Of a DNA stretch of 64,000 bases, positions 51,531 through 59,248 are shown in pieces. A program made the position numbers and the translations under genes. Within the stretch, counting starts at the first letter, position 1, and every line of letters starts with the position of its first letter. Source of the stretch: Halobiforma lacisalsi AJ5 (GTDB lineage: Archaea > Halobacteriota > Halobacteria > Halobacteriales > Natrialbaceae); NCBI RefSeq assembly GCF_000226975.2, contig NZ_CP019285.1, forward strand, positions 2,542,001 to 2,606,000. The letters run 5' to 3'. The notes under the pieces are model-generated. The model saw only the letters and a list, made by a program, of their open reading frames with translations, made no database searches and was not told the origin of the DNA.

Positions 51531-53786
51531 TTAGTCCTGCTGGGCGTCGACGACCGCTACGCTGGCCAGGTTCACGATGTCCTTGACCTCGTCGCCCCGC
51601 TGGAGGACGTGAACCGGCTTGTCCATGCCGACCAGCATCGGCCCGATGGCGTCCGCGCCGCCGAGCCGCTGGAGCAGTTTGTAGCCGATGTTACCCGACT
51701 CGAGGTTCGGGAAGACCAGCACGTTCGCGGGCTGGTCGAGTTCCGAGAAGCCGTAGGTCCCCTCGAGAATGTCCTCGACGACGGCGGTGTCGGCCTGCAT
51801 TTCGCCGTCGACCGGGAAGTCGACTTCGGGGTCGTCCTGCAGCATGTTCGCGGCGCGGCGCGGTTTGCGGGTGCCTTCGTTGTCGACGCTACCGAAGTTC
51901 GAGTACGACAGCAGTGCTGCGCGGGGTTCGACGTTGAACCGCCGGGCGAGGTCGCCGGTCAGTTTGGTGACCTCCGCGAGCACTTCCTCGTCGGGGTCCT
52001 GGTTGACCGTCGCGTCGGCGACGAACACGACGCGGTTCTTGAACGTCAGCATGTAGACACCCGCGGCGTAGTCGACGTCGTCTGCGGTGCCGATGACCTG
52101 CAGGGGCGGCCGCAGCGCCGAGGGGTAGTGATGCGAGAGGCCGGTCAGGAGGGCGTCGGCGTCGCCCTGTTCGACCATCACGCTCCCGAAATAGTTCGTG
52201 TCGTTTTCGATGAGATCGGTAGCCTCGGTCCGGGTGATCCCCTTGCGCTGGCGGAGGTCGTGAAGGCGTGCGGCGTACTCCTCGTAGTCGCCGACGGAGG
52301 GGTCCGCGACCTGCGGATCGAAGTCCAGTCCGAGGTTCGCCGCAGTCTGTCGGATCTCGCTTTCGTCCCCGATGAGGATCGGAGCGGCGATCCCCTGCTC
52401 CTGGATCTGGTAGGCCGCCCGAATCATCTTCTCGTTTTCGCCCTCCGCCAGGGCGACCGTCTTGGGGTCGCTCTTGGCCTTGTTGAGGACGACCCGCATC
52501 ATTTCGCGGGACTTGCCGAGGCGGGCCTCGAGTTCCTCCTCGTACGCGTCGGGGTCGATCTCGGTCCGGGCGGCACCGGACTCCACCGCGGCCTCGGCGA
52601 CGGCCGGGGCAACGCGAAACAGCACGCGCGGGTCGACCGGCTTGGGGATGATGTAGTCGGGGCCGTACTGGAGCGGTTCGTCGCCGTAGGCCTTGACGAC
52701 CGCGTCGGGAACGTCCTGGCGGGCGAGGTCCGCAAGCGCCTCGGCACAGGCGACCTTCATCGCCTCGTTGATCTCGGTCGCGCGGACGTCGAGCGCCCCA
52801 CGGAAGATGAACGGGAACCCGAGGACGTTGTTGACCTGATTCGGATAGTCCGACCGCCCCGTCGCCATGATGACGGTGTCGTCCCGGGCCTCTTTGGCCT
52901 CCTCGTAGCCGATCTCGGGGTCGGGATTGGCCATCGCGAAGATGATCGGATCCTCGGCCATCGACCGGACCATCTCCTCGTCGACGATCCCGCCGATCGA
53001 CAGGCCGACGAAGACGTCGGCACCCTCCATCGCGTCCGCGAGGTCGCCCTCGGGGACGTCGCGAGCGAACTGTTGTTTGTATTCGTTGACGTCGCCCCGT
53101 TCGGCGCGGGGCTCGGTGATGATCCCCGAGGAGTCACACATCGTGATGTTCTCCCGCTTGCAGCCGAGCGAAACGTAAAACTTCGCTGTCGCGATCGCGC
53201 TCGCGCCCGCACCGGAGAAGACGATCTCGAGGTCCTCGAGGTCCTTGTCGGCGATATCTGCGGCGTTGAGCAGCGCCGCGCCGGAGATGATCGCGGTCCC
53301 GTGCTGGTCGTCGTGGAAGACCGGGATGTCGATCTCCTCGCGGAGCCGTTCCTCGATCGTGAAACACTCGGGGGCCTTGATGTCCTCCAAGTTGATCCCG
53401 CCGAAGGTCGGTTCCATCATCTTGACGGCCTCGACGAACTTGTGGGGATCGGACTCGTCGAGTTCGAGGTCGAAGACGTCGATGTCCGCGAACCGCTTGA
53501 AGAGGACGCCTTTCCCCTCCATGACGGGCTTGGACGCCTGTGCGCCGATGTCACCGAGCCCCAGTACGGCGGAGCCGTTCGAGACGACGCCGACGAGGTT
53601 CCCTTTCGAAGTGTACGTATAGGCTTCGTCGGCGTCCTCGTCGATTTCCATACACGGCGCGGCGACGCCGGGCGAATACGCGAGCGAGAGGTCACGCTGC
53701 GTATTCGTCGGTTTCGTCGTCGAAATCTCGATCTTTCCGGGTGGATCGGTCCGGTGGTAGTCCAGTGAATCCTCGTCGAGTCCCAT
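51531..53786 (-). CDS. maeB: NADP-dependent malic enzyme with phosphotransacetylase-like domain
   Basis: 751 residues from ATG 53786 ([20 protein letters not shown]). The first 170 residues are the malic N-domain ([42 protein letters not shown]), then a nucleotide-binding domain with [19 protein letters not shown], and from about 430 a phosphate-acetyltransferase-like domain that in MaeB is regulatory. It decarboxylates malate to pyruvate and produces NADPH. It complements PEP carboxylase elsewhere in the window in C3/C4 balance. The gene is transcribed alone, divergent from coaD. Confidence 0.95.
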   Translation of the reverse strand: MGLDEDSLDYHRTDPPGKIEISTTKPTNTQRDLSLAYSPGVAAPCMEIDEDADEAYTYTSKGNLVGVVSNGSAVLGLGDIGAQASKPVMEGKGVLFKRFADIDVFDLELDESDPHKFVEAVKMMEPTFGGINLEDIKAPECFTIEERLREEIDIPVFHDDQHGTAIISGAALLNAADIADKDLEDLEIVFSGAGASAIATAKFYVSLGCKRENITMCDSSGIITEPRAERGDVNEYKQQFARDVPEGDLADAMEGADVFVGLSIGGIVDEEMVRSMAEDPIIFAMANPDPEIGYEEAKEARDDTVIMATGRSDYPNQVNNVLGFPFIFRGALDVRATEINEAMKVACAEALADLARQDVPDAVVKAYGDEPLQYGPDYIIPKPVDPRVLFRVAPAVAEAAVESGAARTEIDPDAYEEELEARLGKSREMMRVVLNKAKSDPKTVALAEGENEKMIRAAYQIQEQGIAAPILIGDESEIRQTAANLGLDFDPQVADPSVGDYEEYAARLHDLRQRKGITRTEATDLIENDTNYFGSVMVEQGDADALLTGLSHHYPSALRPPLQVIGTADDVDYAAGVYMLTFKNRVVFVADATVNQDPDEEVLAEVTKLTGDLARRFNVEPRAALLSYSNFGSVDNEGTRKPRRAANMLQDDPEVDFPVDGEMQADTAVVEDILEGTYGFSELDQPANVLVFPNLESGNIGYKLLQRLGGADAIGPMLVGMDKPVHVLQRGDEVKDIVNLASVAVVDAQQD

Positions 53787-53894
53787 ATGGAGGACAGTGC
53801 GGGCCACCACTAAAAACAATGCGAAGGGTTGTTTCGACGGACGTCGAACCGTTCTGCGGGAGCCTGTCGTTCAAGCGGCCCCCCGATTCGACCG

Positions 53895-53902
53895 TTTTAT
53901 AC
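53895..53902 (+). promoter_or_regulatory. TATA box of coaD
   Basis: TTTTATAC is centred 27-28 bp before ATG 53926, a strong leaderless-promoter match that fixes the start at 53926. Confidence 0.6.
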
Positions 53903-53925
53903 GGGGCGCGCAAGTGTGGTCGGGT

Positions 53926-54396
53926 ATGGACGTCGCGCTTGGTGGGACGTTCGACCCCGTTCACGACGGCCACCGCAAGCTGTTCGAACGGGCGTTCGAA
54001 CTCGGGGACGTGACTGTCGGACTGACGAGCGACGAGCTCGCGCCGAAAACGCGGCAGGTGGATCGACCGGTTCGGAGCTACGAAGAACGCGAGACCGATC
54101 TCGAGGCGGCCCTCGAGACGTTCGCCGACGAGTACGACCGCGAGTTCGAGATCCGTACCCTCGAGAAACCGACCGGGATCGCGACCGAGCCACAGTTCGA
54201 CTATCTGGTCGTCTCGCCGGAGACCCGGGAGGGCGGAGAACGGATCAACGAGATTCGCCGCGAACACGGATACGATCCGCTCGAGGTCGTCGTCGTCCCA
54301 CACGTTCGCGCGGATGACGGGGACATCATCTCGAGTACACGTATCGTCCAGGGCGAGATCGACGAGCACGGCAACGTGCTGGACGACGCCGAGTGA
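53926..54396 (+). CDS. coaD: Phosphopantetheine adenylyltransferase, archaeal type
   Basis: 156 residues from ATG 53926. It is a nucleotidyltransferase with GGTFDPVHDGHRKLFERAF (the HxGH-like site appears as HDGH) and the C-terminal DGDIISSTRIVQGEID (the ISST motif). It transfers AMP from ATP to phosphopantetheine, the penultimate step of CoA synthesis, in the form shared by archaea and the eukaryotic PPAT domain. It has its own leaderless promoter and is divergent from malic enzyme. Confidence 0.93.
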   Translation: MDVALGGTFDPVHDGHRKLFERAFELGDVTVGLTSDELAPKTRQVDRPVRSYEERETDLEAALETFADEYDREFEIRTLEKPTGIATEPQFDYLVVSPETREGGERINEIRREHGYDPLEVVVVPHVRADDGDIISSTRIVQGEIDEHGNVLDDAE

Positions 54397-54524
54397 CGGT
54401 CGGTCCCGCTTTCGCATCGTTTTCACCGCCTAATATCGTCTTTCGACCGCTACCCGACCGTCAGCACGGCATAACACCGCCCTAATCGGTTGTTACCGGC
54501 GACAGTAATCGAGCGTGGCTCGAA

Positions 54525-54833
54525 CTACCAGCCCGGCGGCTCGAGGCCGGCCCGCTCGAGGACGTCCTTCCAGCGCGACTGTATCGAGAGCCGAGAGACC
54601 TCCGCGGCCTCGGCGACCTCGCCCTGCGTGCGTCCCTCGCCGGCGACGAGCGATCCCGCGTAGACGCTCGCGGCAAGCACTGCCCGCTTCGAACGATCGT
54701 CGTCCGGGACGTCGGTCAGAAAGAGGTCCGTCGCCGTGGATCGTGCTTCCGTCGAGAGGTCGAGCCGATCGGCGATCCGCTCGAGGTCCTCGAGCCACGA
54801 TCGGTACTCGATCCGGTCTCGAGCGCTGTGCAT
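54525..54833 (-). CDS. Minimal TFIIB-like protein (single cyclin fold)
   Basis: 102 residues. It lacks the zinc ribbon and B-finger of TFB but matches one cyclin-like repeat: SWLEDLERIADRLDLSTEAR, KRAVLAASVYAGSLVAGEGR and the helix-turn-helix RTQGEVAEAAEVSRLSIQSRW. This last segment is the part that in TFB contacts the BRE upstream of TATA. It could be a stand-alone DNA-binding protein that modulates initiation, or a helper for other TFBs. A TATA-like element (read as GGGTTTATTTCC) precedes it at -27. Confidence 0.82.
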   Translation of the reverse strand: MHSARDRIEYRSWLEDLERIADRLDLSTEARSTATDLFLTDVPDDDRSKRAVLAASVYAGSLVAGEGRTQGEVAEAAEVSRLSIQSRWKDVLERAGLEPPGW

Positions 54834-55030
54834 ACCGGGACTATCGCCTCATCGGAAATAAACCCGCGGTCACGAATCGGAAACGATCGCAACGATCGTG
54901 GGGCGAATCGCCAATACGGTGCTACTCGATCCAACGTACAGCTACGAACGACTATGCGAACCGGCCGTTCTCCCGCGGTTTCACTAGGAGACAACTACTA
55001 AAGCGGGGGGACGACAAACGAGAAGTCGAC

Positions 55031-55243
55031 GTGACGCTTCCCGACCGGCGGTCTCATCGGGACTACTACATGAAGGAACCAACCTGCAAACTCGTCTGTA
55101 CCGGTTGCGGCCTCGAGATGCCGTACCGGGACCGATCGCTGGCCGAGCAAGCGGCGGAGCTCCACCAGCTACGCGATCCGGAGCACGTGACCTTTATCGT
55201 CCCGCCGGACTGGTCCCCGGAGGAGCCGGTCAAGCATCAGTGA
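55031..55243 (+). CDS. Small zinc-ribbon-like protein
   Basis: 70 residues from GTG 55031; ATG 55070 (57 residues, MKEPTCKLVCTGCGLEMPY) is the alternative. A CTACTAAAG element near -30 of 55031 favours the longer form. Cysteines CKLVCTGC and a histidine-containing helix (LAEQAAELHQL) suggest a small metal site, and the C-terminus VTFIVPPDWSPEEP is proline-rich. No family recognised. It ends 52 bp before the tRNA-Leu gene. Confidence 0.55.
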   Translation: MTLPDRRSHRDYYMKEPTCKLVCTGCGLEMPYRDRSLAEQAAELHQLRDPEHVTFIVPPDWSPEEPVKHQ

Positions 55244-55295
55244 CGACGCGTCGGATCGACAGGTTCTTACTCGATTCGTGAAAAGGCGGGAGTGC

Positions 55296-55380
55296 GCGCG
55301 GGTAGCCAAGCTAGGCCAACGGCGCAGCGCTTAGGACGCTGTCCCGTAGGGGTCCGCCGGTTCGAATCCGGTCCCGCGCA
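55296..55380 (+). tRNA. tRNA-Leu (anticodon TAG)
   Basis: An 85-nt class II tRNA. The acceptor GCGCGGG (55296-55302) pairs with CCCGCGC (55373-55379), discriminator A55380. The anticodon arm CAGCG/CGCTG (55325-55329/55337-55341) encloses loop CTTAGGA with anticodon TAG at 55332-55334, reading CUA/CUG leucine codons. A long variable arm and T-arm CCGG-TTCGAAT-CCGG follow. The last 20 bases are duplicated downstream. Confidence 0.95.
55360..55379. repeat. tRNA-Leu 3' end, first copy of a 20-bp direct repeat
   Basis: GTTCGAATCCGGTCCCGCGC, the T-arm and 3' acceptor of tRNA-Leu, is repeated exactly at 55472-55491. Such a duplication of a tRNA 3' end is the usual trace of site-specific integration or excision (att-like). 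Confidence 0.75.
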
Positions 55381-55410
55381 TTCTCCGCGAACAACACCGT
55401 GAGCGGAGAA
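55381..55410. repeat. Hairpin directly after tRNA-Leu
   Basis: TTCTCCGC (55381-55388) and GCGGAGAA (55403-55410) form a perfect 8-bp stem with a 14-nt loop. It may act in processing or termination. Confidence 0.6.
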
Positions 55411-55420
55411 TGCAGTCAGC

Positions 55421-55497
55421 GGATTCGAACGAGAGAAGACGCGCACAACGGAGTGAGCACGTCTTCGCGTTGTTCGAATCCGGTCCCGCGCCTTTTT
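55421..55497 (+). terminator. Long hairpin with T-run after the tRNA-Leu repeat
   Basis: GGATTCGAAC (55421-55430) pairs with GTTCGAATCC (55472-55481), and inside it GAAGACG (55435-55441) pairs with CGTCTTC (55460-55466). A T5 run follows at 55493-55497. Together this looks like a plus-strand terminator. Its outer stem uses the duplicated tRNA sequence. Confidence 0.5.
55472..55491. repeat. Second copy of the tRNA-Leu 3' end
   Basis: Exact copy of 55360-55379, placed 112 bp downstream. The spacer is too short to hold an element now, so this is either an excision scar or an unused attachment site. Confidence 0.75.
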
Positions 55498-55680
55498 CAA
55501 TCGAAGACGATAGCCTCGAGCGTGCCAGCACCCTCACCACCCGGGCCACAATCCGTCTCGACTACTCGAGTCCGAACCAGCGGGAGCACATTGTCAACAA
55601 CGGATCACGACCGGAGAGGGATCAATAAACGCAGCCTACGGGAGAGAAAAGCGACAGACGAACGTCAGACGTCCCAAAAC

Positions 55681-55690
55681 GCTTATTCGC
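55681..55690 (+). promoter_or_regulatory. TATA-like box of dacZ
   Basis: GCTTATTCGC is centred about 28 bp before ATG 55713. Leaderless geometry. Confidence 0.5.
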
Positions 55691-55712
55691 GCGGAACCAA
55701 CTTGTAAAAGCA

Positions 55713-56525
55713 ATGGACGGGTTAGACGACGTGTTCGGGGATCTCTTCTCGAGTGTCGACGGCGTGTTGTTGTTCTCGCCGAGCGGATCCTACTACGAGC
55801 GGTTCGCGACGATGGACGACGTCGACGTCATCGTCGTCGGCACCGACAACGACGTCGGTGCGGACACGTTCGTCGAACTCCCGCTCGCGTTCGACGACGT
55901 CTCCGACCGGATCAAGTTCGGCCTCGAGGGTGCGTTCGAAGAGGGAGTGATCGAGGACGGCGACGAACTCGCCTGCGCGACGCGGCTTTTCGACAACGAG
56001 ATCGATACCGTTTCACGCGTGCGGGCGAGTGCCGACGACCACACGGGCATCTACGATCTCTTCGCCAAGTCGCGGGCCGAACCCGACGTCATCAAGTCCG
56101 TGCTCGAGTTGGCGATCGAACTCGGCAAGAAGGGCCAGAAGGGCAAGCCCGTCGGCGCGCTGTTCATCGTCGGCGACGCGGGCAAGGTGATGAACAAGTC
56201 CCGGCCGCTGTCGTACAACCCCTTCGAGAAGTCCCACGTCCACGTGGGCGATCCGATCGTCAACGTAATGTTGAAGGAGTTCTCCCGACTCGACGGCGCG
56301 TTCGTCATCTCCGACGCGGGCAAGATCGTCTCGGCGTATCGCTACCTCGAGCCGTCGGCGGAGGGGGTCGACATTCCGAAGGGGCTGGGCGCGCGGCACA
56401 TGGCCGGCGGCGCGATCACCAGGGACACGAACGCGATCGCGATCGTACTCTCGGAGAGCGACGGGCTCGTCCGGGCGTTCAAGGGCGGCGAGATGATCCT
56501 GGAGGTCGACCCGGAGGCCTACTGA
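55713..56525 (+). CDS. dacZ: Diadenylate cyclase DacZ (c-di-AMP synthase)
   Basis: 270 residues. An archaeal N-terminal domain (MDGLDDVFGDLFSSVDGVLLFSP..., about 1-120) precedes a DisA_N/DAC domain: PVGALFIVGDAGKVM, the catalytic LDGAFVISDAGKIVSAYRYL (DGA motif), GLGARHMAGGAITRDT (equivalent of the RHR motif, here Arg-His-Met) and AIVLSESDGLVRAF. It makes c-di-AMP from two ATP, a signal tied to osmotic control in haloarchaea. mscS follows one base after its stop, so one operon is likely. Confidence 0.9.
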   Translation: MDGLDDVFGDLFSSVDGVLLFSPSGSYYERFATMDDVDVIVVGTDNDVGADTFVELPLAFDDVSDRIKFGLEGAFEEGVIEDGDELACATRLFDNEIDTVSRVRASADDHTGIYDLFAKSRAEPDVIKSVLELAIELGKKGQKGKPVGALFIVGDAGKVMNKSRPLSYNPFEKSHVHVGDPIVNVMLKEFSRLDGAFVISDAGKIVSAYRYLEPSAEGVDIPKGLGARHMAGGAITRDTNAIAIVLSESDGLVRAFKGGEMILEVDPEAY

Positions 56526-56526
56526 C

Positions 56527-57291
56527 ATGGACTGGCAGACGTTTATCGAGGAGCCGGCGGTCATCGCCGCCGCGGTCCTCGCGCTCGGCCTCGTCGTCGG
56601 CTACCTCGTCGGGCGGCTCAACAAGGAGTTGCTCACGGCGGCGGGAGTGCCCGACGCGGTCGAGGGGACGCCGTTCGAGCGGACGGCACAGTCGCTCGGT
56701 ACGTCCACCGTCGAGATCGTCGCCCGACTGAGTTCGTGGTTCATCTACGGGATCGCGATCCTGACAGCGATCCACATCGCCCAGTTGCTGAACACCGACG
56801 CGTTCTGGTTCCGGGTGACGGAGTTCATCCCGCAGGTCTTCGTCGCCGTCCTGGTGCTCATCCTCGGGTTCATCATCGCGGACAAGTCCGAACTCGCGGT
56901 CAGCGAGTATCTACGGGGGGTCAAGCTCCCCGAAATTTCACTGCTTCCGCGACTGATCAAGTACTCCGTTCTCTACGTCACGTTCATCATCGCACTGGGA
57001 CAGATCGGCGTCCACGTTCTCGCGCTGTTGATCCTGCTGACGGTGTACGCCGTCGGCGTCGTAATCGTCTTCACGGTCGCGTTCAAGGACTTCCTCGTCT
57101 CGAGTGCTGCAGGGATCTACCTCCTGTTGAACCAGCCCTACGGGATCGGCGACGAGGTCCGGATCGGCGACCAGTCGGGGATCGTCCAGGAGGTCGATCT
57201 GTTCGTCACGAAGATCGAGAACGACTCCGAGGAGTACATCGTGCCGAACCGGAAGGTCCTGGACGAAGGCGTCGTTCGAAATCGAGAGTAG
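56527..57291 (+). CDS. MscS-family mechanosensitive channel
   Basis: 254 residues. Hydrophobic helices at about 13-33 and 60-90, then 95-115 and a pore-like helix before the MscS beta-domain (KDFLVSSAAGIYLLLNQPYGIGDEVRIGDQ, then GIVQEVDLFVTKIENDSEEYIVPNRKVLDEG). It should open under membrane tension and release solutes on down-shock. Position one base after dacZ ties a c-di-AMP synthase to an osmotic channel. The C-terminal vestibule is shorter than in E. coli MscS. Confidence 0.88.
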   Translation: MDWQTFIEEPAVIAAAVLALGLVVGYLVGRLNKELLTAAGVPDAVEGTPFERTAQSLGTSTVEIVARLSSWFIYGIAILTAIHIAQLLNTDAFWFRVTEFIPQVFVAVLVLILGFIIADKSELAVSEYLRGVKLPEISLLPRLIKYSVLYVTFIIALGQIGVHVLALLILLTVYAVGVVIVFTVAFKDFLVSSAAGIYLLLNQPYGIGDEVRIGDQSGIVQEVDLFVTKIENDSEEYIVPNRKVLDEGVVRNRE

Positions 57292-57392
57292 GGACGGCGT
57301 CGTTCTCAGGCCGCCCGCTCGACGTGTTTCACGTAGTGGCGGCCGCGGGGCCGCTTCCTTCCCGGCGTCGGGGTCGATTTCGACCGTCCGGT

Positions 57393-58226
57393 TCAGACGT
57401 CCTCGAGATCCAGCGAGAGTCCCGCGTGCCAGCGGTCGACGCCGGCCTCGCGCTTGGCCTCGTCCATCTTCGCCAGCAGGTGCGTCGCGAGCGTCGCCGT
57501 CTCGGCGGCCCGGGACTCGCCTTCGGTGCGGAACTCGCCGCCGTCGCGGTCGGCGTAGACCGTACAGACCGCGCCGCCGCGCAGCCCGTAGAGGTTCGCG
57601 AGCGTGAGGATGGCGCTTGCCTCCATCTCGATGTTCTTGACGTTTGCCTCCACGAGCTGGTCGACGAGGTCTTCGGAGCCGGCTGCCTCGAAGCCGTCGT
57701 AGCCGGACCGGCCCTGGCCCGCGTAGAAGGAGTCGGCGCTCATGGTGACGCCGGTGTGGTAGTCGTAGCCCAGTCGCTCGGCTGCGGCGACGAGCGCGCT
57801 GACGACCTCGTGGTCGGCGACGGCCGGGTAGTCCTCACGGACGTACTCGTCGCTGGTGCCCTCCTGGCGGACCCCGCCGGTCGTGATGACGAGGTCGCCG
57901 ACGTCCATCTCGGGCTGGAGCGCGCCACAGGACCCGACCCGGATGAACGTGTCCGTGCCCACGCGGGCCAGTTCCTCGACCGCGATGGCGGCCGAGGGGC
58001 TGCCGATCCCCGTCGAGGTGACCGAGATCGGCGTCCCTTCGTAGCTGCCCGTCGCGGTCCGGTACTCGCGGTGGTGGGCGCGGATCTCGTGGTCGTCCCA
58101 GTGAGCGACGATCTTCTCGAGGCGCTCCGGGTTCCCGGGCAGGAGGACGGTGTCCGCGACGTCCTCGGGGGCGACCTCGAGGTGGTACTGTACGTCCGCG
58201 TTCGGATCTTCGCTGTCGGCTGGCAT
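57393..58226 (-). CDS. udp: Uridine phosphorylase (nucleoside phosphorylase family)
   Basis: 277 residues from ATG 58226 (MPADSEDPNADVQYHLEVAP). Family motifs: DTVLLPGNPERLEKI, the phosphate-site SVTSTGIGSPSAAIAVEEL, FIRVGSCGALQPEMDVGDLVI, and NIEMEASAILTLANL (substrate Met/Glu). It splits uridine and phosphate to uracil and ribose-1-phosphate; close relatives act on other nucleosides, so the exact preference is open. It lies in a nucleoside uptake and salvage locus and shares a TATA box with the divergent DUF488 gene. Confidence 0.9.
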   Translation of the reverse strand: MPADSEDPNADVQYHLEVAPEDVADTVLLPGNPERLEKIVAHWDDHEIRAHHREYRTATGSYEGTPISVTSTGIGSPSAAIAVEELARVGTDTFIRVGSCGALQPEMDVGDLVITTGGVRQEGTSDEYVREDYPAVADHEVVSALVAAAERLGYDYHTGVTMSADSFYAGQGRSGYDGFEAAGSEDLVDQLVEANVKNIEMEASAILTLANLYGLRGGAVCTVYADRDGGEFRTEGESRAAETATLATHLLAKMDEAKREAGVDRWHAGLSLDLEDV

Positions 58227-58253
58227 TCGACGCGGGGGTTCGGGCCGGCACCG

Positions 58254-58260
58254 TATATAA
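58254..58260. promoter_or_regulatory. Shared TATA box for udp and the DUF488 gene
   Basis: TATATAA (58254-58260) is the only AT-rich element in the 58-bp gap between ATG 58226 (minus) and ATG 58285 (plus). Its centre is about 28 bp from the plus start and 30 bp from the minus start, so one symmetrical TATA box could serve two leaderless genes. Confidence 0.6.
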
Positions 58261-58284
58261 ATGCGGGGCACGCGTACCGCCGGT

Positions 58285-58737
58285 ATGGCACGCGGTACCG
58301 AATCCGGATCGCTCGCTGACACCTACGTCGCCGCCCTCCAGCACGACCGGGCCGACCTGCCGCCGGAGACGACGCTCGTCGGGGTCGTCCGAAAGCCCGC
58401 GCCGTGGTTTCACGCCGCGGTCGACGAGAACCGCCCCGCGCTGGGGCCGCCCGCCGACCTCCTCGAGGCCGCCAAGGCGGCCGAGGAGGAGTTCAAGATG
58501 CAAGGACTGTGCGAGGAAGGAGCCCACGACGCGGCCTGGGATCGGGTCGACTTCGCCGACGCGTACCGCGATCACATCGAGACGGACCCGAAGGCACGGG
58601 CGGCCCTGGCGGACCTCGAGGCACGCATCGAGTCCGGCGAGTCGCTCGCGCTGGTCTGTTACGAGAACACCGACAAGAAGCGGTGTCACCGGACGATCCT
58701 CCGGGAACGGCTCGAGGAACGGATCGAGGCGGAATAG
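58285..58737 (+). CDS. DUF488 family protein
   Basis: 150 residues from ATG 58285; the frame begins eight codons earlier, inside the promoter, so 58285 is preferred. The DUF488 pattern is visible at the C-terminus: LALVCYENTDKKRCHRTILRERL, with the conserved Cys and the CHR. The first part has LVGVVRKPAPWFH. DUF488 proteins are cytoplasmic with no established activity. It is divergent from uridine phosphorylase and convergent with cytidine deaminase, the only plus-strand gene within the nucleoside locus. Confidence 0.82.
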   Translation: MARGTESGSLADTYVAALQHDRADLPPETTLVGVVRKPAPWFHAAVDENRPALGPPADLLEAAKAAEEEFKMQGLCEEGAHDAAWDRVDFADAYRDHIETDPKARAALADLEARIESGESLALVCYENTDKKRCHRTILRERLEERIEAE

Positions 58738-58749
58738 GGCCGAAACGCG

Positions 58750-59181
58750 CTACTCGAGCGTCTCCTCGCTGATCGTGTTCGGGAGGAGCTCTCCCAGCGC
58801 GTACTCCGTCGGTTCCACTCCCTCGCCCTCGTCACAGATGACCCGCAGGTCGTCGTCGCAGAACTCCGCGAGCGTCTGGCGACACATCCCGCAGGGGGTG
58901 ACGCCGTCCCGGCGGTCCGAACTGACCGCGAGCCGCGTGAACTCGCCGTGGCCGTTCTTGACCGCCTCGGCGATCGCCACCTCCTCGGCGTGGAGGCTGT
59001 TGCTGAAGTTCGCGTTCTCGAGGTTGCAGCCGACGAACACCTCGCCGTCTCCGGTCTCGATCGCCGCGCCGACCGCGTACTCGGAGTAGGGAACGTGAGC
59101 CTGCGACTGGATCTCCCGGGCGCGCTCGATGAGGTCCCCGTCGTCGCGGTCGCCAGCGTCGTTCGACTTCTCGGCACTCAT
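58750..59181 (-). CDS. cdd: Cytidine deaminase
   Basis: 143 residues. The zinc/catalytic motifs are HAEEVAIAE (H64, E66) and PCGMCRQ (C97, C100). YSEYAVGAAI and the N-terminal IQSQAHVP help define the pyrimidine-nucleoside pocket. It converts cytidine or deoxycytidine to uridine, which the phosphorylase at 57393 can then cleave. It is 67 bp after the second permease gene in the same direction, so it probably belongs to the transporter operon. Confidence 0.94.
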   Translation of the reverse strand: MSAEKSNDAGDRDDGDLIERAREIQSQAHVPYSEYAVGAAIETGDGEVFVGCNLENANFSNSLHAEEVAIAEAVKNGHGEFTRLAVSSDRRDGVTPCGMCRQTLAEFCDDDLRVICDEGEGVEPTEYALGELLPNTISEETLE

Positions 59182-59248
59182 GGTGATCTGTACTGCCTCG
59201 AGGAGGGGTAAGAAGGCATCGACCGGCGATCGCCTCGCCGGAAGGCAG

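Noticed and set aside
51492-53768. 758-codon frame antisense to malic enzyme
   Set aside because: Shadow of maeB, whose motifs are clear on the minus strand.
55381-55491. Intron or second tRNA after tRNA-Leu
   Set aside because: Only the T-arm and acceptor 3' end are repeated; there is no anticodon arm, so it is a partial duplication.
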